Shown piece after piece: positions 1 through 12,400 of a DNA stretch of 64,000 bases. Position 1 is the stretch's first letter, and each line of letters opens with the position of its first letter. Location: assembly GCA_024232965.1 (NCBI GenBank), contig JACKQF010000007.1:62001-126000 (forward strand), in the 5' to 3' direction. The position numbers and the translations under genes were made by a program. The notes under the pieces were generated by a model. The model saw only the letters and a list, made by a program, of their open reading frames with translations. It did not search any database and had not been told where the DNA came from. Source of the DNA: Verrucomicrobiaceae bacterium. GTDB lineage: Bacteria; Verrucomicrobiota; Verrucomicrobiia; Verrucomicrobiales; Verrucomicrobiaceae.

Positions 1-168
1 GCCGGTGCGCAGGCCAAAACACCGCCGCAGACCCCGGGCGACGTTGTATTCGCCGCCGCCCTCCCAGGCTGTAAAGGTGCGGGAAGTGCGGACGCGGCCC
101 TCGCCTGGATCCATGCGCAAAAGGACTTCGCCGAGAGAAAAGACATCGAAACGGGGGGAGTGAGACAT
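1..168 (-). CDS. PfkB-family sugar kinase (KdgK-like), N-terminal fragment
   Basis: The gene starts at 168 and runs off the left edge, so only 56 codons are visible. The reading frame opens with FDVFSLGEVLLRMDP and continues to GGGEYNVARGL. These are the N-terminal beta strand (GE-x-L-L-R) and the GG-x-x-x-NVA substrate-binding element of PfkB/ribokinase-fold kinases. The pattern is closest to 2-keto-3-deoxygluconate kinases, which phosphorylate KDG in uronate and sugar-acid catabolism, but the substrate cannot be fixed from a fragment. A GCAGGG stretch directly precedes the ATG. The gene is divergent from the giant gene on its right. Confidence 0.8.
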   Translation of the reverse strand, partial: MSHSPRFDVFSLGEVLLRMDPGEGRVRTSRTFTAWEGGGEYNVARGLRRCFGLRTG

Positions 169-270
169 CCCTGCAAGCTATGGCGGGCAAAACCGACAGC
201 GCCACTGGTTTTCGGGAAAGGAGAAAAACTGGGATAACGCCTGGCCGAAATGTCCATGTGACGCAAAAAA

Positions 271-300
271 TAGGCCAATCTGCCGATTTATATTGGCCTA
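271..300. promoter_or_regulatory. Inverted repeat upstream of first giant gene (candidate operator)
   Basis: TAGGCCAAT at 271-279 and ATTGGCCTA at 292-300 form a perfect 9-bp dyad with a 12-nt spacer in the AT-rich gap between the kinase fragment and the giant gene. A related GCCAA/TTGGC dyad lies upstream of the second giant gene (13937-13964). A GCGTATTTGAACGC word follows at 326-339. The remainder of 169-401 shows no gene. A role as a regulator site is inferred from position and from partial recurrence. Confidence 0.45.
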
Positions 301-401
301 GAGTGACGATTTTGATAAAGAATCCGCGTATTTGAACGCAAATCAATGCTGCGTTACAAACTACAGTTCCAACTCCAGCCAACCACGTGCTCGACAATTC
401 A

Positions 402-3400
402 ATGAAGATCCTTCGCCGCAATCGGCAGCCAATCTCGTTCTTTTTAACCGCCCTAATGCTGACCTGGCAGCTTGAGCAACCGTTGCGTGCGGCAAATCTT
501 TACTGGGATGCAGATGCAACTAGTGCAGGGAATTTGGTTGATGGGACCAATCTCGGTGGCACGGGCACTTGGGATACGACGACAGCAAATTGGTGGGACA
601 CCAGTGCGCTGGGCGCATGGCCAAATACTGCGGCTGATGTGGCGATCTTTTCGGGGCCTCTTTCAACAGGTGCGCCGACTCTGTATACCGTTACTTTAGG
701 ATCAGGATTGACGGCGAATAAGCTCATTTTCAACCGGGGAGGCTACACGCTGGCCGGGGCCGACCTGACTCTGGCTGGAGCAGGCGCTGGGATCTATGCC
801 CAACTGGGAGAGACAGCCTCCATCGAAAGTAAGATCGTCGGTTCGGCGGGTCTCGTCAAGAGTGGTGGTGGTACCGTTCGACTCGCAGCAGGGAATGGGT
901 ACACCGGCACTACAACGATCAGCAACGGATCGCTCATCATCACGGATCAGAGTGCGCTCGGGGCGGTCACGGAGACCTCGGCTATCGTTGTGACTGGATT
1001 TAACCCAGCGATCGGAAACACAGGTCTTCGGAGTTTTGGTGGCGGTTCACTCATTTTGGATGGCACGGGTGGGAATATCACGATCTCCCGCGATCTATCC
1101 CTCCAGGGGCAGGGACCCATCGGGGATCGTGGTGCTGCGTTGATCAGCACCGGGGTCAATACTCTCTCTGGCACGGTGGACATGGGTGTCGCCGCGCCTG
1201 GCGGCACCTTCTTTAACACCCGCATGATCGCGTCGGATGGCACGCTGAATTTTAGTGGCACATTGAATGTGCTCGGTACGGTGGCGACGACCATTAGCAA
1301 TCTTGGTGGGGTGAATCAGGCGGGTGCGAGCTTCTACAATGTGACAGGTTCCCTCGCTGGCACGGGCACACTTGAGGCCTCTGGTGGCGGCACTCTCTTT
1401 CTAAACCCGACTGACTCTTCAGGCTTCTCGGGTGCCATTCGCGTCAGCGGCAGTGCCGCGAGCGGACAGAGTGTGGTGCGCATTGATTCTCCAAATGTGC
1501 TCGGCACGCGCACAGGCACGGGTAGCACGAATGCGGTGTTGGACATGAACGGTGGCGTCCTGGCTATCCTCATGGATTCACCGTCGGTTCTTGCCGGTGG
1601 AACTGCGGCGAATGTCTATGGCCGTGCCAACAGTACGTTTTTCGCGGATCATACACCCAATAGTTCGGTCAAAGATCAGACGGTCGTCTTCGGTCAGTTA
1701 AATTATGCCGCAAACACGACCATGACATTCAATAGCCGAAATGGCTACGGAATGAGCTTCACTACAGCGCCTGTGGTCACTGGCAACAACCCGAACACCT
1801 TCACTAACAATCTTCAGGGGGGTGCTCAGCTTACTTTCACGGGCAACTTCTGGAGCAATACGGACAACGGAGCTGCCCGCACGATGACCATTGGTGGTAA
1901 CGGAAATACAACCATCAACGGCAGCATCATCGCTACTTCGGCCGCGTTTGACCACATTCTCACCAAGACCGGCACCGGCACGCTGACACTCCTCGGCACG
2001 GCCTCGACGCTGGACGGAGCGATTAACGTCAATGGAGGAACGGTTGCCATCAGTGATCGCCGTGCGGTCACCAACAACTCCTCAAACATCAATATCAATG
2101 GGGGCACACTGAGCATCATCGGCAACAACGCGACTCAGGCCAACCTGACGTTTGCGAAGGTGATCAACCTGTCCGGAACGACCGGTGCTGCCACGATTCT
2201 TGCCAATCAGACTGGCACCAGCCCAGGGGTGATCTTCAGTTCGGACTTCACCGCAACGGGTGCCGGCACCAAGACGCTCACTTTGGGGGGCACGAACATC
2301 GGGGCCAACACCATCGACGGTGCGATTGTTCAAAACGGGACGACCAACCTGACCAAGATCGATGCGGGTCGTTGGGTGCTGGGTGGTACCAATACCTACA
2401 CCGGAGCGACGACGATCTCGCAGGGCACCTTGCAGATGAAGGCCAATGCCGCAGCCTCGACGATCATTGCGGATACTTCTGCGATCGTCTTCAACGCCAC
2501 GAACGTTTATGCAGGTGGGACACTGGAACTGATCGGTCAGGCTAGCACGAACAACGTTGAGACGCTCGGTGTGCTCACGCCCACCAACGGCTCAGGGACG
2601 GTCAAACTGACCCCTGGCAGCGGCGGCACCGCGTCCATCGTGTTTGCTTCTCTCGGCGCTGTGGGTGGTGGCGGCACGGTGAATATCGTGGCACCTACTG
2701 CTGGTGACACGGTTAAGTTTACGACCACAGGCATCACCAACAACATCGCTAATGCTGGCCTTTTCTATAATGGATCGGACTTCGCCTTCGTGCCGGGGGC
2801 TGGGAGTGCGCTACGTGCGCCCAATTATGCAACGGACACAGATTTTGCAACCAGCGCCACCTCGCTTACGGCGGCGCGTAGCATGGAAATCACTGGTGCG
2901 GGATTCAACAACGCTGCGGTGACGATTGACTCTCTCCGCATTAAAGGTGCGACGGCGCTCAACATGACTGGTCTGCTCACCATCCGCACCGCGGCGACTG
3001 CGAACGCCAGTGGCGGTATTATCCAGACCGGTGGCTCCGGCTCCATCTCCGGCACTGGAGTCACCACTGGTGGTAGCGGTGCACTCGTCGTCAATGTGGA
3101 CGGGGGCGCTAACTCGCTGCAACTTGATGCGCCTATCACCGCCACGACCACAGGCGGTTTCACCAAGGTTGGCTTGGGAACCTTGAGGCTTGGCGGCGTC
3201 AACGCCCAGACGGGCACGATCTCGGTTAACGAGGGCACCGTGCGCCTCATCGGCTCTGGACAGCTTGGAGCGGCATCAGCGGCCTTGACTATCCGCCAGG
3301 ATGGCATCGTGGAGCTCAACGGAATAACGCCAGCGACCACCACAGGTGCTTTCAACAACAACGGCATCGTCCGGAACACCAGCGCGACCACGGATGTCAC

Positions 3401-6400
3401 CTTTACGGTCGGTGGTGGGAACGGAACCGGCACTTCTAACGGCATCATTGAGGACGGCGGCGCAGGCAAGATGAGTTTGGTCAAGATCGGCACGGGTGCC
3501 CAGTCCTGGCTTGGGCTGAGCACCTACACAGGCACGACGACCATCGGTTCCACCGGGATCGTTTCTATCAACAACCTCCAGAATGGCGGTGACCCTAGCG
3601 GTATCGGTGCCTCCAGCGCCGATGCAGGTAACCTCATCTTCAACGGCACCAGCGCCACCCAGGCGTACGGCGGTCTCAATTACACCGGTACCACGAATGA
3701 CGCGACCGACCGCCTCTTCACCTTCGATGGCGGTGCCAACGGCGGCGTGCGAATTCAATCAAACGGAGTGAATGGTGCGACGAGTAGCTGGACAAACACG
3801 GGAGCGCTGGCCTTCGGCCCGAATGCTACCGGTAATCCCCAAGGTCTTGCGCTCGGCGGCGGATCCACTGGTGACAACCGTTTCTCTCCGATCATTAGCG
3901 ATAACGGTTCCGATGTAACCTCCGTCTATAAGCTGGATGCAGGCGTCTGGTATCTTGAAGCGACGAACACGTACACCGGCCCGACCACGATCCGCGGCGG
4001 TGCCCTTTATGTGAATACGGGCACCAGCCTGCCCACCGCATCGAATCTCGTTCTCGACGGCGGCTCGATCGCCCGCACTGGTGCCTTCACCCGCACACTG
4101 GGTACGGGTGCAAATCAGGTCCAGTTTACGGCCAACGCAGCCGGCGGCTTCTCTGCGGGTGGATCGCCCTTGACTGTAGATTGGGGTACCGGAGCTGTCT
4201 GGGGTACGGGACCTTTCCTCGGCACTGGAGCATTGCTCCTGAACAACTCCGGCGTGGCCAAGTCTGACGTGGACGTCGTCAGTGGATTCGAGATCACACA
4301 GGGCGTGGCAACGGGACTGACAGTTTCGACTGCCTCGTCCACGACCATTACAGTGACGGCGGGTTCGACTGCAGGCTTGGCGATTGGGCAGCCCATTTCC
4401 GGAGCCGGGATTCCGGCCGGTGCAACCATTGCCACGATCACCAGCCCGACGTCCTTCACGATCAGCGCTGCGGCCACGGCAACAGCGACAGGTGTGGCTG
4501 CGACCACCACAGCTGGTGGTTACCGCCAGGTCAATGTCGGCGACTTCACCAGCATTGGCGCGGATTTCGGTGCGATCAGTGGTGTCATTACGGGCGCGGG
4601 TAGCCTTGCCAAAGAAGGCGTGGGAATCCTGAACCTGCGGGGAGCCAATACTTACACTGGCCAGACGCTGGTGCGCGCGGGCACCCTCGTCGCAGAGACT
4701 CTGGGCAACAGCGCTTCCCCCGGTGCTACCAGCGTTGGCGACTCGACGCTAGGCAACACGAATACAGGCGCAGTCCTACTCGGCAACGGCGGCACGGCAG
4801 GTATCTTGGAATACGTCGGTCTCGGCGAAGTCAGCGATCGCAAGATCTCGTTTTCCGGTACCACCGGCGGTGCGCAGATCCACGCAGATGGTGTCGGCGC
4901 ACTGATCCTAACCAACGTCGTCAACGATGTGGGGGTCGGTGGAGTCAAAACCTTGAATCTCCGCGGAACCAACGCGGCAGGTAACATGATCACCAGCCAG
5001 TTGTCGGATAATGGTGGTGCTCTGAATATTACCGTGGACGGTGGTGCAGCGTGGATTCTAACGAACGGCGCGAATGATTACTCGGGTACCACCACCATTG
5101 GGGCTGGCGCGCTTGGCATCGGCAACGACTCCGCTTTGGGAACCGGAAATGTGGACCTTAGCAACGGTTCCGTCTTCGCTTACGGAGCGGATCGAACCAT
5201 CGCAAACCCGGTGCGCCTGCTTAACAATACTGGCCCAGGTTTCATGGGTGAGTACAGCCTCACTTTCTCCTCGACTTTGCAAGTCTTGGCTGGCGCAAAC
5301 AACATCAACACCCTCTTCAACAACATCGTCGCGGGCAAATCACTAACCTTTGGCGATGTCACGGCAAACGCCATCACCGCCAGCCGCTCCTGGACCTTTG
5401 ATGGATCTGGTGAGACGATCATCGGCGGCAACTTCACCACCTCGACCGCCTTTGGTGTTCCGATTATCAAAACGGGCGACGGCGTCCTGCAACTCAATGG
5501 CACGGCATCAAATTTCAACCAAGCCAGCCAGAACATCGACATCGATCGCGGCATCCTGCGGCTGGGTGCTAGTGGAGTGATCCCAGACGGCGCGGGCTTC
5601 GGGGGGGTTGTCCTCAGTCCTGAACTCGCCAATGGCGATACCGCCATCTTCGACCTCAATGGAAAGACTGAAACGATCAATGGCCTGACGATGAATACGG
5701 ACGGTACTGCGATCATCGACAATACCTCGGCCACAGCGGCTTCGCTGACCTTTGGCGCGGCAGACGCCGCAGTGAGCTTCGGGGGCGGGACGGGTGTTTA
5801 CACCATTCAAAATAGCGGCGGCGGTGCGCTGTCGCTAACCAAAACGGGCGCGGGCACCGCCACGATTCCTACCGGGGTGACCCTGACTTACACTGGCACG
5901 ACAAATGTGAACGGCGGGTCGATGTTGATCTCCTCGCCGGTGAACGGAACCACTGGCCTCAGCGCCACCAATGGTAGCACCCTGGCACTGACCGGTGGTA
6001 TCACCACGCCAACTGCGATTACCAGCTTGACGGTGGATGCGGGCGCGACCCTGAGCCTGCTTGACGGTACTGGCACACCTCTTTCGAACCTGACGAGCCT
6101 GAGCCTCGGCGGGGCTGGCACTGGCACCGTAACGCTGAATCTCAACGTTGGCGATAGCGCGACCGACACACTGACTTTGTTGACGACAGGTGCCCTAACA
6201 CTGGGCAATACCGTTACTTTCAATCTCACCGACGCAGGCCTGAGCGGTGGCACCACCTACACGCTGCTGAATCTGGTGGATGGGGGCATCACGGCCTTCG
6301 GCACCGGAAGCATGATTCAGGGTGCTACACCAGGAGGTTTCACCAGCATGACATGGACGGTGACGGACAATTTCGTCAAGTTGACCACCGGTACGCTGAT

Positions 6401-9400
6401 TACCGGCACCTCTTACTGGCGCGGCCTGACCGACAATACCTGGAATGCCAACGCGAACAACTGGTCCCTGGACAAGGCCGGCACGACCCCGGCGGTGTCG
6501 ATTCCTGGGGCCGGGACAAACGTGGTTTTCGCCTACGACGGAGCTTCCGGAGCCCTCGCCACCACGCTGGAGCAAAATTTCAAGATCAACTCGCTGACTT
6601 TTGAAGCTGGTGCCTCAACGCCGACAACGGTGACCATCAATCCCGGCACGGTCTCCACCAACCGTCTCGAGATCGCCCCGTTGAATCCTGCGGCTGATCC
6701 TACGAAGGGAATCATCATCTCCGCCGGCGGACCAGCGACGGTCACCATTGGCGTTCCGGTGAAATTAGGCGGGGACCAGACATGGGGCGTGGTCGACGCG
6801 GGTTCGGTGCTCTCACTGGGCTCGCTGCTGGGCGAAGCGGACGTGACCAAGACGGGGGCAGGGAGGGTCACTTTGACTGCGGCCGCTGACAACACCTTCA
6901 ACAGCGGTGTCACCTCCGACATCACTGTCAATGCTGGCACGTTGGAACTGACCAACAGCTCAGCCTTGGGGAACACCATCAACAGCAACCTCGCCAGAGT
7001 CACCGTCAACAACACCGCTGCCTTCTACTACAACGGTGCTGCGGGAACCGTTGCCAACCCGCTGACTCTCGGTGGCGGAACGCTCTCCGCAGGCACGGGC
7101 AACCAGATTTACAGCGGAACGGTGAATGTCAGTGGCAACTCTTTAATCAACATGGCGGATTCAAATGGACCGGCCACCAACGCCGCGCGTAACATTACCC
7201 TGTCAGGCGTTGTCAGCGGTTCAGGCAGCCTGACGGTGGATAGCAACAATACAGTGTCGAGTGGCAACCAACTCGGGGGCACCCTGACGCTCAACAACGC
7301 GGGGAATACCTGGACCGGCGATCTACTCTTCAACGAAGGGACGGTGACGCTCACCAACGCTGCAAGCCCGAGCTTCACGACGAACAACGTTACGTATAAC
7401 GCTTTCGGTCGTCTCAATATCCAGGGGCTCAATGGTGCCACGCTGACCCGCACGGGCACACTTACCTACGGTGCTGGTGCCATTGGCGAGTTCGGGGTGG
7501 ATAACACCGGTGCAGTCGTCAATTCTGACTTCTTGGTGGATCAGAGTGGCCTGGTCACACTCGGTTCCGGTGGAACCGGTGGTAACGTCCGCATTTATCT
7601 GGCGGATGCCTTCAGCAAGCTGAACATCACCGGCGGAGTTATCCTCGGCGGGAACAGCAGCATTTCCGTGGGCGGAGACGCAGCGGCAGTTGCCACAATC
7701 TCGAGCGTGATTTCCGATGGTGGCAGCGGATACGGGCTCGCGGTCAACGATGACGCTGGTGGATGGGGAACCACCGACCGCACTCTTCGCCTCACTGGAC
7801 TCAACACATTCACCGGTAACGTCAGCCTCGATTCCGGTATCCTTGAATACGATACGGTGACTGGGATCAGCGGTGCTGCTAGCAGCCTCGGTCAGGGCAC
7901 GGCCATTGCCGTGACCAACTCCGCCAATCTGCGCTTTATCGGCACCACTGCGCAGTCCACGAACCGCCCAATTAGCTCAGCCGCAGGTGTTCTCACCCTT
8001 TCCGCCAATGGCACTGGCGTGGGCACGAAGATTGACTACACGGGTGCCATCACCATCGCCAATACGGCAGACGGTAGCAACATCGTCCTGACCGGGGCAG
8101 CTGGCAGTGAAGGCGTGATTTCTGGCGGCATTGCTGAGACCGGTGATGCGGCGGACATGACCGTCAACGGCGGAACCTGGACCCACCAGACGGGAACCAG
8201 TCGTATTGGTGACCAAGTTACAGTTACCGGCGCTAACACCGTTTTCAATCTCGACAGCGGACTGTTCCAGGTGCGCAACGATGTGATTGTTACTGCAGGT
8301 GCGACGCTGAACCTCAATGGCACCGGAGTTCTGTCCTTCAATATTCCAACGCTCAGTGCGGATGCTTCGCTGCTGTTGCGTGATGGAGCGGTGGTGAACC
8401 TTGGTGCCAACGACGCCGTTGTGGCCACCGAATTCGACCGCTTGTTCCTTGGGCAAGACGCAGACGGTGCCACGGTGAACTTGAACATGAGCACTTACAA
8501 CCTCACGACCTCGCGATTGATCTTGGGTGAGCGTTCCACGCTGCGTAACGGCAACATCAACGGCACCGGCACCCTGACGGTCACAGGTGGTGATGTTGAT
8601 CTCCTCGAGGGCACGATCAACGCAAAACTCGCTACTAATGGAACCAGCACTATCGAGAAGTTCGGTTTTGGAACCGTCACCTTGAAGGGAGACAACAGCG
8701 GCCTTGCCTCTACGGGTGCCACCATCGTCAATGAGGGAACACTCATTCTTGATTACACGGCTGACAATAACACCAAAGTTCGTGCCGCTTCACAACTCGA
8801 CATGCGCGGCGGCAATCTCATTCTCACTGGCAATGCCGGCGCTGCTACCAGTCAGTCCGTTGGTAGCTTCACCGTCGGTAGCGGTGGCTCCAGCACCGTC
8901 CAGCTCATCGGCGGCGCTGGCCAGGAAATCGTGCTCAATCTCGGCGCGATCACTCGCGCGAACAGCGCGCAGGATGGCACCGTTCGCTTTATCCTCCCTG
9001 CTGGCACGCAGACTGCCACTAATGGCATCACCACCACCACGCTCAACACCAACGGGTTGCTCGGTTCGAGTGGGTGGGCCACTGTCAATGACGGCACTGG
9101 CACCTGGTTCGCAACGAACGCCACAAACGCCGCAGGGGGCAATATCATCGCCCTCGTCAGCACTGCCAAGAATGATGTCACTACTTGGCTCACAGGTGAT
9201 CAGATCACTGACACGGTCGGTGGCTTCACTGGCACCCTTGACTGCGCCAATATCAATAGTCTCCGTCTAGATGCTGCGGCAGGCTCCGATCTCTTGATCG
9301 CACCAGGCGGGGTCTTGAATATCGCTAGCGGCGGCATCCTCGTCACCGACAACGTCGCCGGTACTCCGACGATCAAAGGTGGCACACTGGCCTCTGGTGC

Positions 9401-12400
9401 TGCTGAAATCATCGTTACCCAGGACAGTTCGCAGACCTTCGAAATCGGTTCCCGCATAGGGACCAATCATGCGGTGACCAAATCCGGTGCAGGCACCCTG
9501 CTACTTACCGGCAACAATACCTATACCGCCGTCACGGAGATCCAGGATGGCACACTCCAAGTCTTCGGCGAAAACGCCATCGGCGATACCTCCATCGTCA
9601 CCCTCGCCACCAATCGCCAGAGCACCTTCCAGTTGCTCGCCGACGAAACCATCGGTCGCCTCCAGGGTGGTCAGCGTAACACCAACTCTGATTATGGTAT
9701 CGTTGCCTTGGGGTCAAATACCCTAACCATCAATGAAAGCGCTAGCACGACTTTTGCGGGTATGTTTACTGGCTCAGGTACCATCGTCATGAACGCAGGT
9801 AACACCGGCAATCTCAACATGACCAATGTCAGTTCCGGTTTCACCGGAAGCATCGTTGTCAGTGGAGGTCTGTTCCAGCTGAGCGGTATTGGCCAAAACA
9901 ATGCCTCTGCCGTGACTATCAATAAAGGCGGCGCTGTACTCTTCGACAATAACAGCACCACCCGCAGCGGCACCCGTATTCTCGATACCACAACCGTCAC
10001 ACTGAATTCTGCCGACGGCACCTTCTCTGGGCAAACCATCGTCCGCGGCCTCAGCATCCGCACAGACCAGAATGCCAATACAAGTGAGACGATCGGTGCT
10101 CTCACCTTTAACTCTGGCACTAGCTACCTCTCTGGCGAAGGCGATGTCGGCACGGGCACAGCGAGCTCCTTTATCATTGCAGACAATTTCCTCCGCAACA
10201 ACAACGCAACTGCGACAGTCAGAGGTCGCGCTCTCGGTGCCAGCTCGGGTGAGCGGAATCAATTCAAGATTGGCAACACCACAAATGAGACCACCTTCAT
10301 CAACAATCTCGTCGGTGGTGCTGGGGCAGCGGCCTCCAAGAATATCAGCATTGTTCCTTGGGCAATCGGCCAGCTAAACACTGGCACCAACGGCGCGCTC
10401 ACTGACAACGACATGGGCAACTCTCTTGTCACTTACGGTGTCGGCACTGGGCTTCGTCCGCTAGACCTTGCCGAATACAATACCTATGCTGCCGCAGGTG
10501 TCACCGATAATACTCGTGAGTCCTTGGCAGCGAATCTCACGGGTCTCACCACCAAGACCATTAACTCCCTTGTTATCGACAACGTAGCCAATGCTGCGCT
10601 CGGTGTGACTGGGGCGGGTCCAGGCAACACGCTTACCAACACCAGTGGTGCCTTCCTCTTCACGGTCTCTAGCAGTGTCGCCAGCACGGCTTACGGCACC
10701 ACTCTCAGCGGATTCGACGATGGCATCATGGTGGGTGCCACCAACGAATACGTCATCAGTGTGGTGAACCCTAGTTCCGCTGCCACCACCGCTCTCCTCA
10801 CAGCGACGATCAGTTCCCCTCTCACTTCCACTGCGGACATCACCAAATCCGGCCGTGGCACCTTGATTCTCACTCAGGTGAACACTGCAGGCGGTGCCTC
10901 CAAAAAGACCTCAATCAATGAAGGTATCCTAGAAATTGCTGACCTCGACAACATCGGCGGAGGCACTGGCGGTCTTGTCTTTGCTGGTGGCACCCTGCGT
11001 CTTGGTTTGGGATTTGCTGATGACATCTCCACGCGGAGCATCAGTTTCCTCACGGGGGGCGGTGCGCTGGACACCAACGGAATCGATACGACACTCGCAG
11101 GATCCCTTGGCACGGGCTCTGGAAGCTTCACCAAAATCGGTCTGGGCAACCTTACCCTTAATGCAACGTCTGCCCGTACTGGAGCCACCACTCTGACAAC
11201 CGGAATCATCACGGTCGGGGCCACGAACGCCCTCGGCGTTGGTGGGGACCTTACTGTTGGTGCAGGCGCAACTCTAGCACTCGGAACAAACAGCATCAGC
11301 CACGGTCGACTGACCACCACTGGTGCCAGCCCCCTCATTACCGGCACTGGGACGATCTCCGCCTCTAACGGGTTCTTCCTGAACCATACCGGCAACACAA
11401 CGATTGATGCTGCCCTCGCTGGCGCTGGCGGTGTCGTCAAGGCCCAGACAAATGTCGTCACTCTCACCGGTGCAAGCACCTACAGCGGCGCGACCGAGAT
11501 CCTGGCAGGTACCATCATCTTCGACACCATCGCCAATGTTGGCGGTGGTGCGAGCGCCCTGGGTGCGCCGACAACAGTCGAAACCGGAATCATCCGAATG
11601 GGATTGACCACCACAGCGACCACCCTGAATTACACTGGAGCAGGGAGCAATAGTGATCGTATCGTTGCGATGCAGGGCACCACGGGTGCGGTAACGATTG
11701 ATGCAGACGGCACCGGGGCTCTAAGCCTTGGCGGCGTTCACATGGTGACCGCCGGCAATAAAACCTTGAACCTTATTGGTGCCTCCGATCCGTCGTTGGC
11801 GAACACGATGGGGGAGATCAGTGAATGCGGGCTGGGTGTGTTGTCCCTGGTGAAGAGCGATCCTAGCACTTGGGTGCTGAACGCCACGAACACCTACACT
11901 GGCTCCACCAGTTTGAACAATGGCGTGCTGCGCGTCTCTGCTGCGCAGAACATGACCGGTGCGCTGAACTTCGGCAGCGCCAACAGCATCACGACAGCGG
12001 GCACATTGGAAGTGAAGGAAAACGCCAGCTTTGGCAGCATGCTGGCCCAGACAAATTCAGCAACGAACACCAACCATCTGGTTGTGGATGCGGGAAAAAC
12101 CATCACGATCAATGGCAATGTCACTCTCGGCAGTGGAGCGGCGACTTCGACGACGCTCTTTGATGCGACGGGTGCTGGCACCTTTGCGGTCAACAACACC
12201 ACTGCTAGTGGCGTGACATTCCTGGTAGGCAACTCAAACACCAACGTGGCGACAGCTGACTTTAGCGGTCTTGCTACCATGTCAGTCGGCTTGAATCCTA
12301 CCGCTGGCATCCTCCAGGTCAGCAGCACCAGCACCACGAACTCAACCGGTTACGGCGTTCTGAAGTTGGCTCAGGACAGCACCATCACTGCCAGTGCGCT

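Noticed and set aside
387..401. GTG start of giant gene 1 (and GTG at 14091 for giant gene 2)
   Set aside because: The ATGs at 402 and 14103 place the basic n-region at the N-terminus; no Shine-Dalgarno favours either GTG, so these remain possible but less likely.
2825..3523. Long minus-strand open frame inside giant gene 1
   Set aside because: Such antisense frames (also 13055-13678, 14496-15230, 10874-11479, 26498-27100) arise from the GC-rich repeat codon pattern of the giant genes. They show low-complexity Val/Pro/Ser composition and no family motif.
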